A program made the translations under genes and the position numbers. Of a stretch of 63,807 nt of DNA, positions 42,179 to 49,609 are shown in pieces. Within the stretch, counting starts at the first letter, position 1. Each line of letters begins with the position of its first letter. The stretch comes from Luteitalea sp. (GTDB lineage Bacteria > Acidobacteriota > Vicinamibacteria > Vicinamibacterales > Vicinamibacteraceae), in the NCBI GenBank assembly GCA_009377605.1, contig WHTT01000035.1, forward strand, positions 1 to 63,807, given 5' to 3'. The notes beneath the pieces were generated by a model that saw only the letters and a list, made by a program, of their open reading frames with translations, searched no databases and was not told where the DNA came from.

Positions 42179-43262
42179 ACCAGTATCCGCCGGCCAGGAT
42201 GACGCCAATCGAGCCTGCCAGCGTCAGTCGTTCGCCGAGGCGCAGGTTGTGCCGGCGAATCGCGCTGAGGGCCAATGCGACCACCAAGACAATCGCGAGC
42301 TGCCCGATCTCCACACCGAGATTGAAAGAAAAAAGCGACCAGCCGAGCGCGGCCCGGGGAAGCCCGAACTCCCTGAGGACGGTCGCAAACCCGAATCCAT
42401 GCACGAGCCCGAAGATTGCTGCCACCCACGGACGGATGTCACGCGCGCCCCTGGACGCGCGCGCGGCGACATCATCCCCTGCCGCTCGCGCTTTGACGAC
42501 CAGAAGATTGTCGGCTCCCACGAAGACAATGCTCAACGCAATCGTCGGCTCGACGATGCCGGCGGGCGGTGAGAGGAGATCGAGGGCGGCGAGCGACAGG
42601 GTGATGCTGTGTCCAAGGGTGAACGCCGAAACGATCCCCGCCAGGCGCCACAGCGATCCTCCCAGCAGAAGTAGTCCAATGAGGAACAGGACGTGGTCCG
42701 GCCCGATGAGGATGTGCTCGATACCGGACGGCACGAACGTGGCCACCACCGCGAGCGTTCCCTGGATCGTGCCAGCGTAGTAGACCAGCCGTTGCTCTCG
42801 AACATCGAGGATTGCCTGGTGGGCGAGGGCCTCATTCTCGTAGACATTCACGAATGTCTGATGGATCGGGTCGTACGGGAACAGGAGAGCGTCGATCTGC
42901 AGGGTAGCGGGGCGAGCCGCCGCCAGGCGGAAGGTGAGCCGAAGGCTCTGCTGGTCGACGAGCGGTTGGATGTCGCGCCACTCGGGCGTGATCTCGCGAC
43001 CGTCGAGCGTTAACCGCAGTCGCTCGGTGAGGAGCGCGACGAGCCCGTCCCGATGGGACCGTGCGACTGCTGGGTCGAGCAGCAGGTCGGGCGGAACAAT
43101 CGTCAGATCGTTCGCGACGTCGAAGTCGTGGACGACCAGCGAGCCGTGCACAGCCTCCGCACCGAGGTGCAGGTCGAGATAGCTGAACGGCGACGGGTGG
43201 GCGGCCACCGGTTCCGGTAGCGCCAGCAGCACCACGGCCAGCAGGAGATGACGCACCGTCAT
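42150..43262 (-). CDS. HupE/UreJ-family membrane protein
   Basis: A 370-residue protein. MTVRHLLLAVVLLALPEPVAA is a signal peptide; an extracellular beta-domain (about 22-170) follows and then a six-helix HupE/UreJ-2 domain with GPDHVLFLIGLLLLGG, FTLGHSITLSLAALD and IFGLVHGFGFATVLRE. The His residues may bind metal (nickel/cobalt or copper). The family is often found beside DUF3500, as here, 47 bp away. Its start is ATG 43262. Confidence 0.9.
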   Translation of the reverse strand: MTVRHLLLAVVLLALPEPVAAHPSPFSYLDLHLGAEAVHGSLVVHDFDVANDLTIVPPDLLLDPAVARSHRDGLVALLTERLRLTLDGREITPEWRDIQPLVDQQSLRLTFRLAAARPATLQIDALLFPYDPIHQTFVNVYENEALAHQAILDVREQRLVYYAGTIQGTLAVVATFVPSGIEHILIGPDHVLFLIGLLLLGGSLWRLAGIVSAFTLGHSITLSLAALDLLSPPAGIVEPTIALSIVFVGADNLLVVKARAAGDDVAARASRGARDIRPWVAAIFGLVHGFGFATVLREFGLPRAALGWSLFSFNLGVEIGQLAIVLVVALALSAIRRHNLRLGERLTLAGSIGVILAGGYWFIERVFLTT

Positions 43263-43282
43263 AGTGGAGCGGCCGTGATGTT

Positions 43283-43303
43283 CAGGGTAGGCTACCTACC
43301 CTG
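43283..43303. terminator. Short near-palindrome between DUF3500 and hupE
   Basis: CAGGGTAGGCTACCTACCCTG can form a stem-loop in the 47-bp gap. Both genes are read leftward, so it may attenuate read-through from DUF3500 into hupE. Confidence 0.4.
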
Positions 43304-43309
43304 CGGGGA

Positions 43310-44353
43310 CTAGTGCCGGACGGCTGCCAAATGCTCGCGCAGCAGATCGTGTCCGAAGTCGCCATCGAAATCGCGCCAGACGGAGTGGATGTGGTTGCCG
43401 TCGTTCTGTGTGTTGTCGTATTCAATCAGGAACGTTGGTCCCTGAACGCGATAGTAGTGCTTCTTCCCGAGCTCGCTCTCGCCGCTCCATGCGAACGCAA
43501 TCTTCTCGATTCCGGCCTCGCGGAGCTTGGTCATGCGATCCGAGCGAATGTCGTCCGCCATGTGCGACGTGTAGGCGTCGATGATCTCCATCAGCAGGTC
43601 ACGCTGCGCGGGCGTCATCGCAGAGGCCGTGATGCCCACCGGTGACAACGGGTCCGCCTCGGCGGCATTCTTCGTCACGATTTCCCTGGGCGCCACGTCG
43701 GCGATCACCGCGGTTGCCCGCTGAGACTCATCGAGCGCCATGAGGAGCTCCCGGGCGGTGTCCTCCTCTACGGCGAGCACGCGAAGGCCCTTCTTCGGCC
43801 CTTCGCGAACTTCACCCGGGTTCGAGCCAAAGAACAAAGGCGAGCTGGCGATGGCAGTGCCGTTCACGATTGTGAAGTGCAGCGATACGTGGTGTCCTTC
43901 GACACGCCAGCCCCAGGCGTCGTCGGGCGACGGTGTCCCGAACACCGTGAAGAAGTACAGCTCCGGATCGCGGCTGATTCGGCCTCTGCGCTCGATCGCC
44001 TTGAGTACCGTCTCGAGGTCCATGATGGCGGTCGCGGTCAAGTACCCCCGGGCGCTGAGACCCGCTTCGAGCAGCGTGTGCGCGCGCTTTCGCTGCGGCT
44101 CGGTCATGTCCTTGATCGGCAAGCCCTGGCGCGGAAACTGCTCCGTGGGAATGAAGTTCCACCTCGTGCGCTCGTCACCATCGAAGGGGAAGGAGGCCCG
44201 CTGGCGCTCGTCGGGAGCGAGCTCTTCGAGGAACTGGTCGGCGGCTGTGGCCATGGTGGACGCCACACGCTGCGACGCGACCATGTGGCCAACGAGCCAG
44301 ACTGCGAAAAGCCCCAGGACCAGGGAAGCACGAAGAAGCTTCAAGCGATTCAT
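43310..44353 (-). CDS. DUF3500 domain-containing protein
   Basis: A 347-residue exported protein. MNRLKLLRASLVLGLFAVWL is a signal or anchor. Typical DUF3500 blocks are FPFDGDERTRWNFIPTEQFP, LLEAGLSARGYLTATAIMDL, YFFTVFGTPSPDDAWGWRVE, GHHVSLHFTIVNG and YYRVQGPTFLIEYDNTQNDG with NHIHSVWRDFDGDFG near the end. The family occurs with HupE and is of unknown function; the conserved His and Trp suggest metal or cofactor binding. It heads a probable two-gene operon with hupE. Length is typical. Confidence 0.9.
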   Translation of the reverse strand: MNRLKLLRASLVLGLFAVWLVGHMVASQRVASTMATAADQFLEELAPDERQRASFPFDGDERTRWNFIPTEQFPRQGLPIKDMTEPQRKRAHTLLEAGLSARGYLTATAIMDLETVLKAIERRGRISRDPELYFFTVFGTPSPDDAWGWRVEGHHVSLHFTIVNGTAIASSPLFFGSNPGEVREGPKKGLRVLAVEEDTARELLMALDESQRATAVIADVAPREIVTKNAAEADPLSPVGITASAMTPAQRDLLMEIIDAYTSHMADDIRSDRMTKLREAGIEKIAFAWSGESELGKKHYYRVQGPTFLIEYDNTQNDGNHIHSVWRDFDGDFGHDLLREHLAAVRH

Positions 44354-44388
44354 GGATATGACCTCTATCAGCCTGGGTGAACGTGTCG

Positions 44389-44460
44389 TACGTAGCGCAG
44401 GGCTTTAGCCCTGCCTGCCGCCCGCGCCCATTTGGCAGGCCTGAAGGCCTGCGCTACGGA
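44389..44460. repeat. CGTAGCGCAGGGCTTTAGCCC inverted repeat
   Basis: CGTAGCGCAGG at the left pairs with CCTGCGCTACG at the right; inside, GGGCTTTAGCCC and GGCCTGAAGGCC form smaller stems. This kind of palindrome (GTAGCGCAGG...TTTAGCC) is widespread between genes in Acidobacteria. It separates DUF3500 from the dehydratase gene. Confidence 0.65.
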
Positions 44461-44489
44461 TGTCGTGGGCGACGATCGGCACACGGGTT

Positions 44490-46217
44490 CTAATGTGACT
44501 CACGGGGTACCGCATGTCCGCGGCAGCCCACCAGGAAGTCGAAGTCCGCGCCCGCGCTTGCTTGTTGGACATGCTCTACGTACAGCCCTTGATAGCCACC
44601 TCGCATGACGGGATCGAGCGCACGCCATCCCGAGCGACGCCGCTGCAGCTCTTCGTCCGAGACCGCCAGGTGGAGGCGCCGAACCTCCACGTCGAGCTCG
44701 ATGACATCGCCGTCCTGGACCAACGCGAGAGGGCCGCCAATCGCCGCTTCAGGACAGGCGTGCAACACGACCGTTCCGTATGCCGTGCCGCTCATGCGCG
44801 CGTCGGAGATCCGAACCATGTCGGTCACCCCTTGGCTCAGCACCTTCGGTGGCAGCCCGATGTTGCCGACCTCGGGCATGCCGGGATAGCCCTTGGGCCC
44901 ACAGTTCTTCAAGACGAGGACCGACTGCGCATCGACGTTCAGGTCTGGATCCGCGATACGCTGATTATAGTCTTCGATGCTCTCGAAGACGACGGCGCGG
45001 CCGCGATGTCGCATCAGGTGCGGCGACGCCGCCGACGGCTTCAGCACGGCACCATCGGGCGCGAGGTTGCCACGCAGAACGGCGAGGCCGCCCTGCGCGA
45101 CGAGCGGGCGGTCGAACGGCCGAATGACCTCGGTGTTCCAGGTCGACGCCTCTCGACAATTCTCCCAGATCGTCCGGCCGTTGACCGTCACCACGTCACG
45201 ATGGATCAAGCCATGCTCGCCCAGGGCCCGGATGATGGCGGGCAGCCCGCCCGCGTAATAGAAGTCCTCCATCAAGTAACGGCCTGACGGCATCAGATCC
45301 AGCAAGGTGGGCACGTTGCGTCCGAGCCTGTCCCAATCGTCAAGCGTGATGTCGACGCCGACGCGGCCGGCAATGGCAAGCAGATGAATGACGCCGTTGG
45401 TCGAGCCGCCCACGGCGCCACACACACGAATGGCGTTCTCGAACGCCTCTCGCGTCAGGAGGTGCGAGAGGCGCTGATCCTCGCGCACCATCTCGACGAT
45501 CCGGCGGCCCGCCAGATGCGCCAGCACCGCGCGGCGCGAATCCACGGCTGGAATCGCGGCACTGTGTGGCAGCGTCAACCCGAGCGCCTCGACGATCGAG
45601 GCCATCGTCGAAGCCGTGCCCATGACCATGCAGGTGCCTGTCGAGCGCGACATGCCGGTCTGCGCGTCCATGAAACCCTCGAGGCTCATCGTGCCTGCCT
45701 TGACCTCCTCGCTGAAGCGCCATACATCGGTGCCGGATCCGATATCCCGGCCGCAGTACTTCCCATTCAGCATCGGGCCGCCCGACACGACAATGGCCGG
45801 AACGTCGCAGCTTGCGGCTCCCATGACCAGCGCTGGTGTCGTCTTGTCGCAGCCGCACATCAGCACCACGCCGTCGATGGGGTTGGCGCGGATGGACTCC
45901 TCGACGTCCATGCTGACGAGGTTGCGGAACAACATGGCCGTCGGCCGCATGTTGGTCTCGCCGGTCGATGTCACGGGGAACTCGACGGGAAACCCGCCCG
46001 CTTCCCAGATGCCGCGCTTGACGCGATCCGCGAGATCGCGGAAGTGCGCGTTGCACGGCGTGAGCTCCGACCAGGTGTTACAGATGCCAATAACAGGGCG
46101 CCCGTCGAGCACGTCGGTCGGCCAGCCGCGCATCCAACTCCGGTGCACGAACCCATCCTTGTCGCGCTTGCCAAACCACGCGGCCGACCGATACTTCTGT
46201 TTGTCGTCGTCGTTCAT
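44490..46217 (-). CDS. IlvD/Edd-family sugar-acid dehydratase
   Basis: A 575-residue iron-sulfur dehydratase. The cluster cysteines are in IGICNTWSELTPCN, VLMCGCDKTTPAL and STGTCMVMGTASTMASIVEA. Other family blocks are GETNMRPTAMLFRNLVSMDV, RRAVLAHLAGRRIVEMVRED, VCGAVGGSTNGVIHLLAIAG and ISDARMSGTAYGTVVLHACP with the catalytic serine (ARMSGT). The sequence fits the sugar-acid branch (arabinonate/xylonate type) better than branched-chain IlvD, in keeping with neighbouring sugar-oxidation genes. The start ATG 46217 has GGAAG upstream. It follows the Gfo/Idh gene, in the same direction. Confidence 0.9.
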   Translation of the reverse strand: MNDDDKQKYRSAAWFGKRDKDGFVHRSWMRGWPTDVLDGRPVIGICNTWSELTPCNAHFRDLADRVKRGIWEAGGFPVEFPVTSTGETNMRPTAMLFRNLVSMDVEESIRANPIDGVVLMCGCDKTTPALVMGAASCDVPAIVVSGGPMLNGKYCGRDIGSGTDVWRFSEEVKAGTMSLEGFMDAQTGMSRSTGTCMVMGTASTMASIVEALGLTLPHSAAIPAVDSRRAVLAHLAGRRIVEMVREDQRLSHLLTREAFENAIRVCGAVGGSTNGVIHLLAIAGRVGVDITLDDWDRLGRNVPTLLDLMPSGRYLMEDFYYAGGLPAIIRALGEHGLIHRDVVTVNGRTIWENCREASTWNTEVIRPFDRPLVAQGGLAVLRGNLAPDGAVLKPSAASPHLMRHRGRAVVFESIEDYNQRIADPDLNVDAQSVLVLKNCGPKGYPGMPEVGNIGLPPKVLSQGVTDMVRISDARMSGTAYGTVVLHACPEAAIGGPLALVQDGDVIELDVEVRRLHLAVSDEELQRRRSGWRALDPVMRGGYQGLYVEHVQQASAGADFDFLVGCRGHAVPRESH

Positions 46218-46235
46218 GATCTTCCGAAATTCCTA

Positions 46236-46326
46236 GGGCGGCGCGTTCGGCGAACGCGCCCTACCATCGTGGTCGGACGCGCCGCCGAGGCGCGCATCGT
46301 GGTAGGGACGCCTCGCCGAGGCGTCC
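46236..46326. repeat. Cluster of three GC palindromes (GGACGCCTCG family)
   Basis: GGGCGGCGCGTTCGGCGAACGCGCCC (46236-46261), GGACGCGCCGCCGAGGCGCG (46274-46296) and GGACGCCTCGCCGAGGCGTCC (46306-46326) stand side by side, joined by ACCATCGTGGT linkers. They lie between two same-strand genes and belong to the family at 10749 and 36848. Confidence 0.65.
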
Positions 46327-46348
46327 GTTTTCGCTGTTGAGGCCGATC

Positions 46349-47668
46349 TTACGTGGCCTTGGCCGTTGTCCCGTCCCACGCAATCGTCTTGCCCTCGCGG
46401 ATTGCGAGGACGGCGAGCAGACAGGGCAGCGTGGAGTTGAATCCGATCTCCATGTCGCATACCGGCTTCTGCCGCGATTTCACGCAGTCGAGGAAGTTAC
46501 GAACGTGCCGACCGGTTGCGGAGCCGAACTGCGAGTCCGCGACCTCGGACATCCCCGATGGGTCCTGGAACTTCTTTGGCTCGAGTGGTGGCGGCGGCTC
46601 CGGGGCATCCGGCGGCCGACGGCGATCATCGCGTGGGAACGGCTTGACCTCGTAGCCAAGGCGGTTGACGAGGAGCACGCCGCGATCGCCAAAGAAGTAG
46701 TTGCCGTAGAGCTCCCGCGCGTCTTCTTCCCCCGGCACGACGGCATTCGAGAGCGTTGCCACGAACTGGTCGTACTGCCAGGTGACCGAGAAGGTGTCGG
46801 GGGCCCGCTCCGGGTCGCGGCGGCTCCGCACGTACTGCGCCGACGCGCTCGCGAGCAAAGGCGTCTTCGTATCTCCCTGCATGTACCAGTTCATCACATC
46901 CACCAGGTGGACGCCCCAGTCGGTGACCGAACCGCCGCCGTAATCGTAGTACCCACGCCATCCTCGCTGCCGGCTGGGGACGTAGGGCTTTCGCTCGGCG
47001 GGCCCCTGGAACATCTCCCAGTTCAGATCCGCCGGAGGGTCTTGTGGCGTCTCAGGCGGCTGCGTGCGCCGGCCTCCGCCACCGCCCGGCGGGCTCATCA
47101 CGCAGTGAGTGATGAGCGAGCCGAAATAGCCGTCCCGCGTGAGCTTTGCCGCCTCTTGGAAATGGTGCCAACTTCGCTGCTGCAGCCCCACCTGCACGAT
47201 CCGATTGTGCTGGCGCGCGGCCTCGACCATCTTCAAGGCCGGCTCGATGGCGTTGGAGACCGGCTTCTCGACGTAGATGTCCTTGCCCGCGTCACACGCG
47301 TCGACGGTCATCGGACTGTGCCAATGATCCGGCGTTGCGATGAGCACCACATCGATATCCTTCCGATCGAGCAGGCGTCGATAGTCTTCGACCATGTCCA
47401 CCTTGGTGCCGCTTTGTGCCGCGTTCAGCTTGGCGGCGGTCTCCTCGAGCTTGGTCTTGGCGACGTCGCAGGCGGCCACGAACACGCTGTCTTTGTGTGG
47501 TAGCCAATCGTTCATCACCTGGTTGCCCCGACTGCCGCAGCCGATGATGCCTACTCGAATCAGATCGCTCGCGCCGGCACCCTGCGGCGTGCGGCCGAAC
47601 ATGGCTCGCGTCTGTGCTGCCGCCGCCCCGGCAACGGCCGCCTGCAAGAACCCGCGTCTGTTGATCAT
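46349..47668 (-). CDS. Gfo/Idh/MocA oxidoreductase with Tat signal
   Basis: A 439-residue exported oxidoreductase. MINRRGFLQAAVAGAAAAQT is a Tat signal. The NAD site is RVGIIGCGSRGNQVMNDWLP and the catalytic-site strand reads IYVEKPVSNAIEPALKMVEA (EKP motif). FQEAAKLTRDGYFGSL, DWGVHLVDVMNWYMQGD and GRHVRNFLDCVKSRQKPVCD are typical of the family in Acidobacteria and Planctomycetes. It oxidises a sugar or sugar derivative at an unknown position. Its ATG overlaps the stop of the ThuA gene by four bases (ATGA). Confidence 0.92.
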   Translation of the reverse strand: MINRRGFLQAAVAGAAAAQTRAMFGRTPQGAGASDLIRVGIIGCGSRGNQVMNDWLPHKDSVFVAACDVAKTKLEETAAKLNAAQSGTKVDMVEDYRRLLDRKDIDVVLIATPDHWHSPMTVDACDAGKDIYVEKPVSNAIEPALKMVEAARQHNRIVQVGLQQRSWHHFQEAAKLTRDGYFGSLITHCVMSPPGGGGGRRTQPPETPQDPPADLNWEMFQGPAERKPYVPSRQRGWRGYYDYGGGSVTDWGVHLVDVMNWYMQGDTKTPLLASASAQYVRSRRDPERAPDTFSVTWQYDQFVATLSNAVVPGEEDARELYGNYFFGDRGVLLVNRLGYEVKPFPRDDRRRPPDAPEPPPPLEPKKFQDPSGMSEVADSQFGSATGRHVRNFLDCVKSRQKPVCDMEIGFNSTLPCLLAVLAIREGKTIAWDGTTAKAT

Positions 47669-48606
47669 GGCGATGTCCTTTCCGGGCCCACCTTGGGATG
47701 CGATTCCGTGCTGCCCTCGGTGAGGCCGAGTGCCCACTTGATAGCCTCGAAGTACATGGTGGTCACGTCGGGATCGGTCCAGCTCTCGTTGGTGTGGCCG
47801 AGCGTGGAGTAGAACACACGGCCCTTGCCGTACATCTTCGACCACGCCACGGCAAAGTCGCGGTCCGTGCGGCGGATCCGTGGGTTGTTCTCGTAATCGA
47901 GCTTTGTCTCGTCGAGCCGCAGCAGCACGTTCACCTCGTCGCGCGACCACTGCTTCGCCTGGTAGATCTCATCGCGCTTGGTGAAGGCCTTGGGGAAGTG
48001 CCTCACGGCCGGGAACGTGGGGTCCTCGAGGAGGATCGGTGCGTCAAAGGTGTTCCACGGATGCGCGTCGAACCAGCCCCCGATCATCTCCGCGTACTCG
48101 GGCCAGTCGTAGTTTGCATCCAGCGCGGCATGGACACCGACGAACGCCTTTCCATCATCGTGGACGAACGAGAGCAAGTCCTGCTTCTGACTGTCGCTGA
48201 GCTCCATCCGGCCGGTGGTGTTCACGAACACGAGCGCATCGAAGTCGTCGAGATTCTTCCCGTTGGCGCCGACCTTGCCCTTGGTGATCCACTCGTAGTC
48301 GGTACGGAGATACGCCTGCCACATGCCCGTGTCTTTACCCATGTTGCGAATGGTGACCATGCCATCCGAGATCGAGTCGTGCTGGAAGCCCGTGGCGGCA
48401 CCGAGCACCAAGATGGTCTTCTCGAACGGGGGCAACGACGGAGGGCCTTGCGGTCCTCTCCGGCGAGGGCCACGCTCGGCGTCCGGCGGCGGCTGTCCGG
48501 TTGGTGCTTGCTCCGGCGGTTGCTGATCCGCGCTGCCCGCCACGTGGACGGGCGCCACACAGATTGCAAGGAGCACGACGAATGCTGCGTTGTGAAGTCG
48601 CTTCAT
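47665..48606 (-). CDS. ThuA-like domain protein, secreted
   Basis: A 313-residue protein with signal peptide (AFVVLLAICVAPVHVAG) and a Pro-rich linker (about 25-60). The ThuA/glutamine-amidotransferase-like fold has KTILVLGAATGFQHDSISDG, ALVFVNTTGRMELSDSQKQD, FVGVHAALDANYDWPEYAEM, IGGWFDAHPWNTFDAPILL and VFYSTLGHTNESWTDPDVTT. ThuA proteins are linked with disaccharide utilisation. It is coupled to the Gfo/Idh gene by a four-base overlap. An 8-nt repeat array lies 32 bp upstream of its start. Confidence 0.9.
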   Translation of the reverse strand: MKRLHNAAFVVLLAICVAPVHVAGSADQQPPEQAPTGQPPPDAERGPRRRGPQGPPSLPPFEKTILVLGAATGFQHDSISDGMVTIRNMGKDTGMWQAYLRTDYEWITKGKVGANGKNLDDFDALVFVNTTGRMELSDSQKQDLLSFVHDDGKAFVGVHAALDANYDWPEYAEMIGGWFDAHPWNTFDAPILLEDPTFPAVRHFPKAFTKRDEIYQAKQWSRDEVNVLLRLDETKLDYENNPRIRRTDRDFAVAWSKMYGKGRVFYSTLGHTNESWTDPDVTTMYFEAIKWALGLTEGSTESHPKVGPERTSP

Positions 48607-48638
48607 GTTGCCTTCCCCTTTGCTCCTTCCCTTTTTAT

Positions 48639-48700
48639 CCCTTGACCCCTTGACCCCTTGACCCCTTGACCCCTTGACCCCTTGACCCCTTGACCCCTTC
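48639..48700. repeat. Tandem array of TTGACCCC (8 nt, about seven copies)
   Basis: TTGACCCC is repeated seven times in a row, starting after ATCCC. Only one arm is present, unlike the paired arms at 18691, 37896 and 62191. It lies between DUF1080 and the ThuA gene, read on the minus strand as GGGGTCAA. Confidence 0.85.
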
Positions 48701-48705
48701 CACCG

Positions 48706-49494
48706 TCACAGCTCTTTGACCGCGATGGCACGCCAGCGCCAGAAGCCGCCATCGACCCAGCGTGGCGTCTCTTCATCGCTGTAGTGCATTTGAATGGCGA
48801 TCATGCCGTCGGTCGCACCACCCGCAGCATGATTGGCCGTGTCGGTGAAGTCGGTCACCAACTGGTCGTTGATCCAGACGGTGATGTGAGGGACGTCGCC
48901 TTCGATCCGGGCGCGAATGGAATTCCAGGCTTCCCGCTTCCACGCCTTCTGCCACGTCTCGTTGCGCTCGCGCATTCGTTCCTGCCGTTCCTCAGGGCTC
49001 AGGCTCGCCAGGTCACCGCCGCTACTGACGCCTTTCAGGCGCTCGCCGTAGATGCCGCCCATGTTTCCACCGGGCAGATAGTCCAGCATCACCTGATACG
49101 CCTCGCCCGCCTCGCTCGAGCGCAGGAACAAGCCACTGTCACAGCCCCAGTCTGGCTTGACCTCCATATACACTTCGAAGTTCTTGTACTTCTTGTCGGT
49201 CAGCAGGATGCCGCCCTTTCCGCCCGGATTCTGGCTGCCGACGATCAGGCCATGCAGGATGCGAAACTCCGGCGTCGTCCCATGATGATTCGTCTTGCTG
49301 ACGTGCCACCCTGTGAGGTCCTTCCCGTTGAAGATGGGCGTGAACCCTTCAGGGATCGTGGGGCCTTTGTCAGGCGCGATGTCGGCTCCAGCATCGCTGC
49401 GATCAGGCGATGCCGAACGTTGGGCGGCGCCTACAGACACCGCGGCGGCCGCGAGCAGGATCGCACCGATGAGTGGGATTCTGGTACTCCTCAT
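48706..49494 (-). CDS. DUF1080 (3-keto-disaccharide hydrolase-like) protein, secreted
   Basis: A 262-residue exported protein. The signal peptide is followed by the family opening GFTPIFNGKDLTGWHVSKTN, then GILLTDKKYKNFEVYMEVKP, GCDSGLFLRSSEAGEAYQVM and MLDYLPGGNMGGIYGERL; WNSIRARIEGDVPHITVWIN and GGFWRWRAIAVKEL close it. DUF1080 proteins have a LamG-like jelly-roll, and members hydrolyse 3-keto-glycosides. Together with Gfo/Idh and ThuA genes this suggests a C3-oxidation route for glycosides. The tandem TTGACCCC array follows its stop. Confidence 0.9.
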   Translation of the reverse strand: MRSTRIPLIGAILLAAAAVSVGAAQRSASPDRSDAGADIAPDKGPTIPEGFTPIFNGKDLTGWHVSKTNHHGTTPEFRILHGLIVGSQNPGGKGGILLTDKKYKNFEVYMEVKPDWGCDSGLFLRSSEAGEAYQVMLDYLPGGNMGGIYGERLKGVSSGGDLASLSPEERQERMRERNETWQKAWKREAWNSIRARIEGDVPHITVWINDQLVTDFTDTANHAAGGATDGMIAIQMHYSDEETPRWVDGGFWRWRAIAVKEL

Positions 49495-49609
49495 AAGACT
49501 CTTTCAACCTCCTGACGGTTACTGCACGCGCTCGCTTGCCCGTTCCAACGGCGTGTGCGCGTCGGCGCGGCCAGACTGCGCGGAACGGACACGGGTGACG
49601 GTGTAGATG

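Noticed and set aside
43310-44353. Peptidase or lipoprotein call for the DUF3500 protein
   Set aside because: No catalytic motif or lipobox is seen; the family pattern and the HupE neighbour support DUF3500.
44490-46217. Branched-chain amino-acid IlvD
   Set aside because: Neighbouring genes are all sugar-related and no ilv genes are near; the sequence blocks fit the sugar-acid branch better, though this is not proved.
48639-48700. CRISPR array
   Set aside because: Units of 8 nt are contiguous without spacers, and no cas genes are present.
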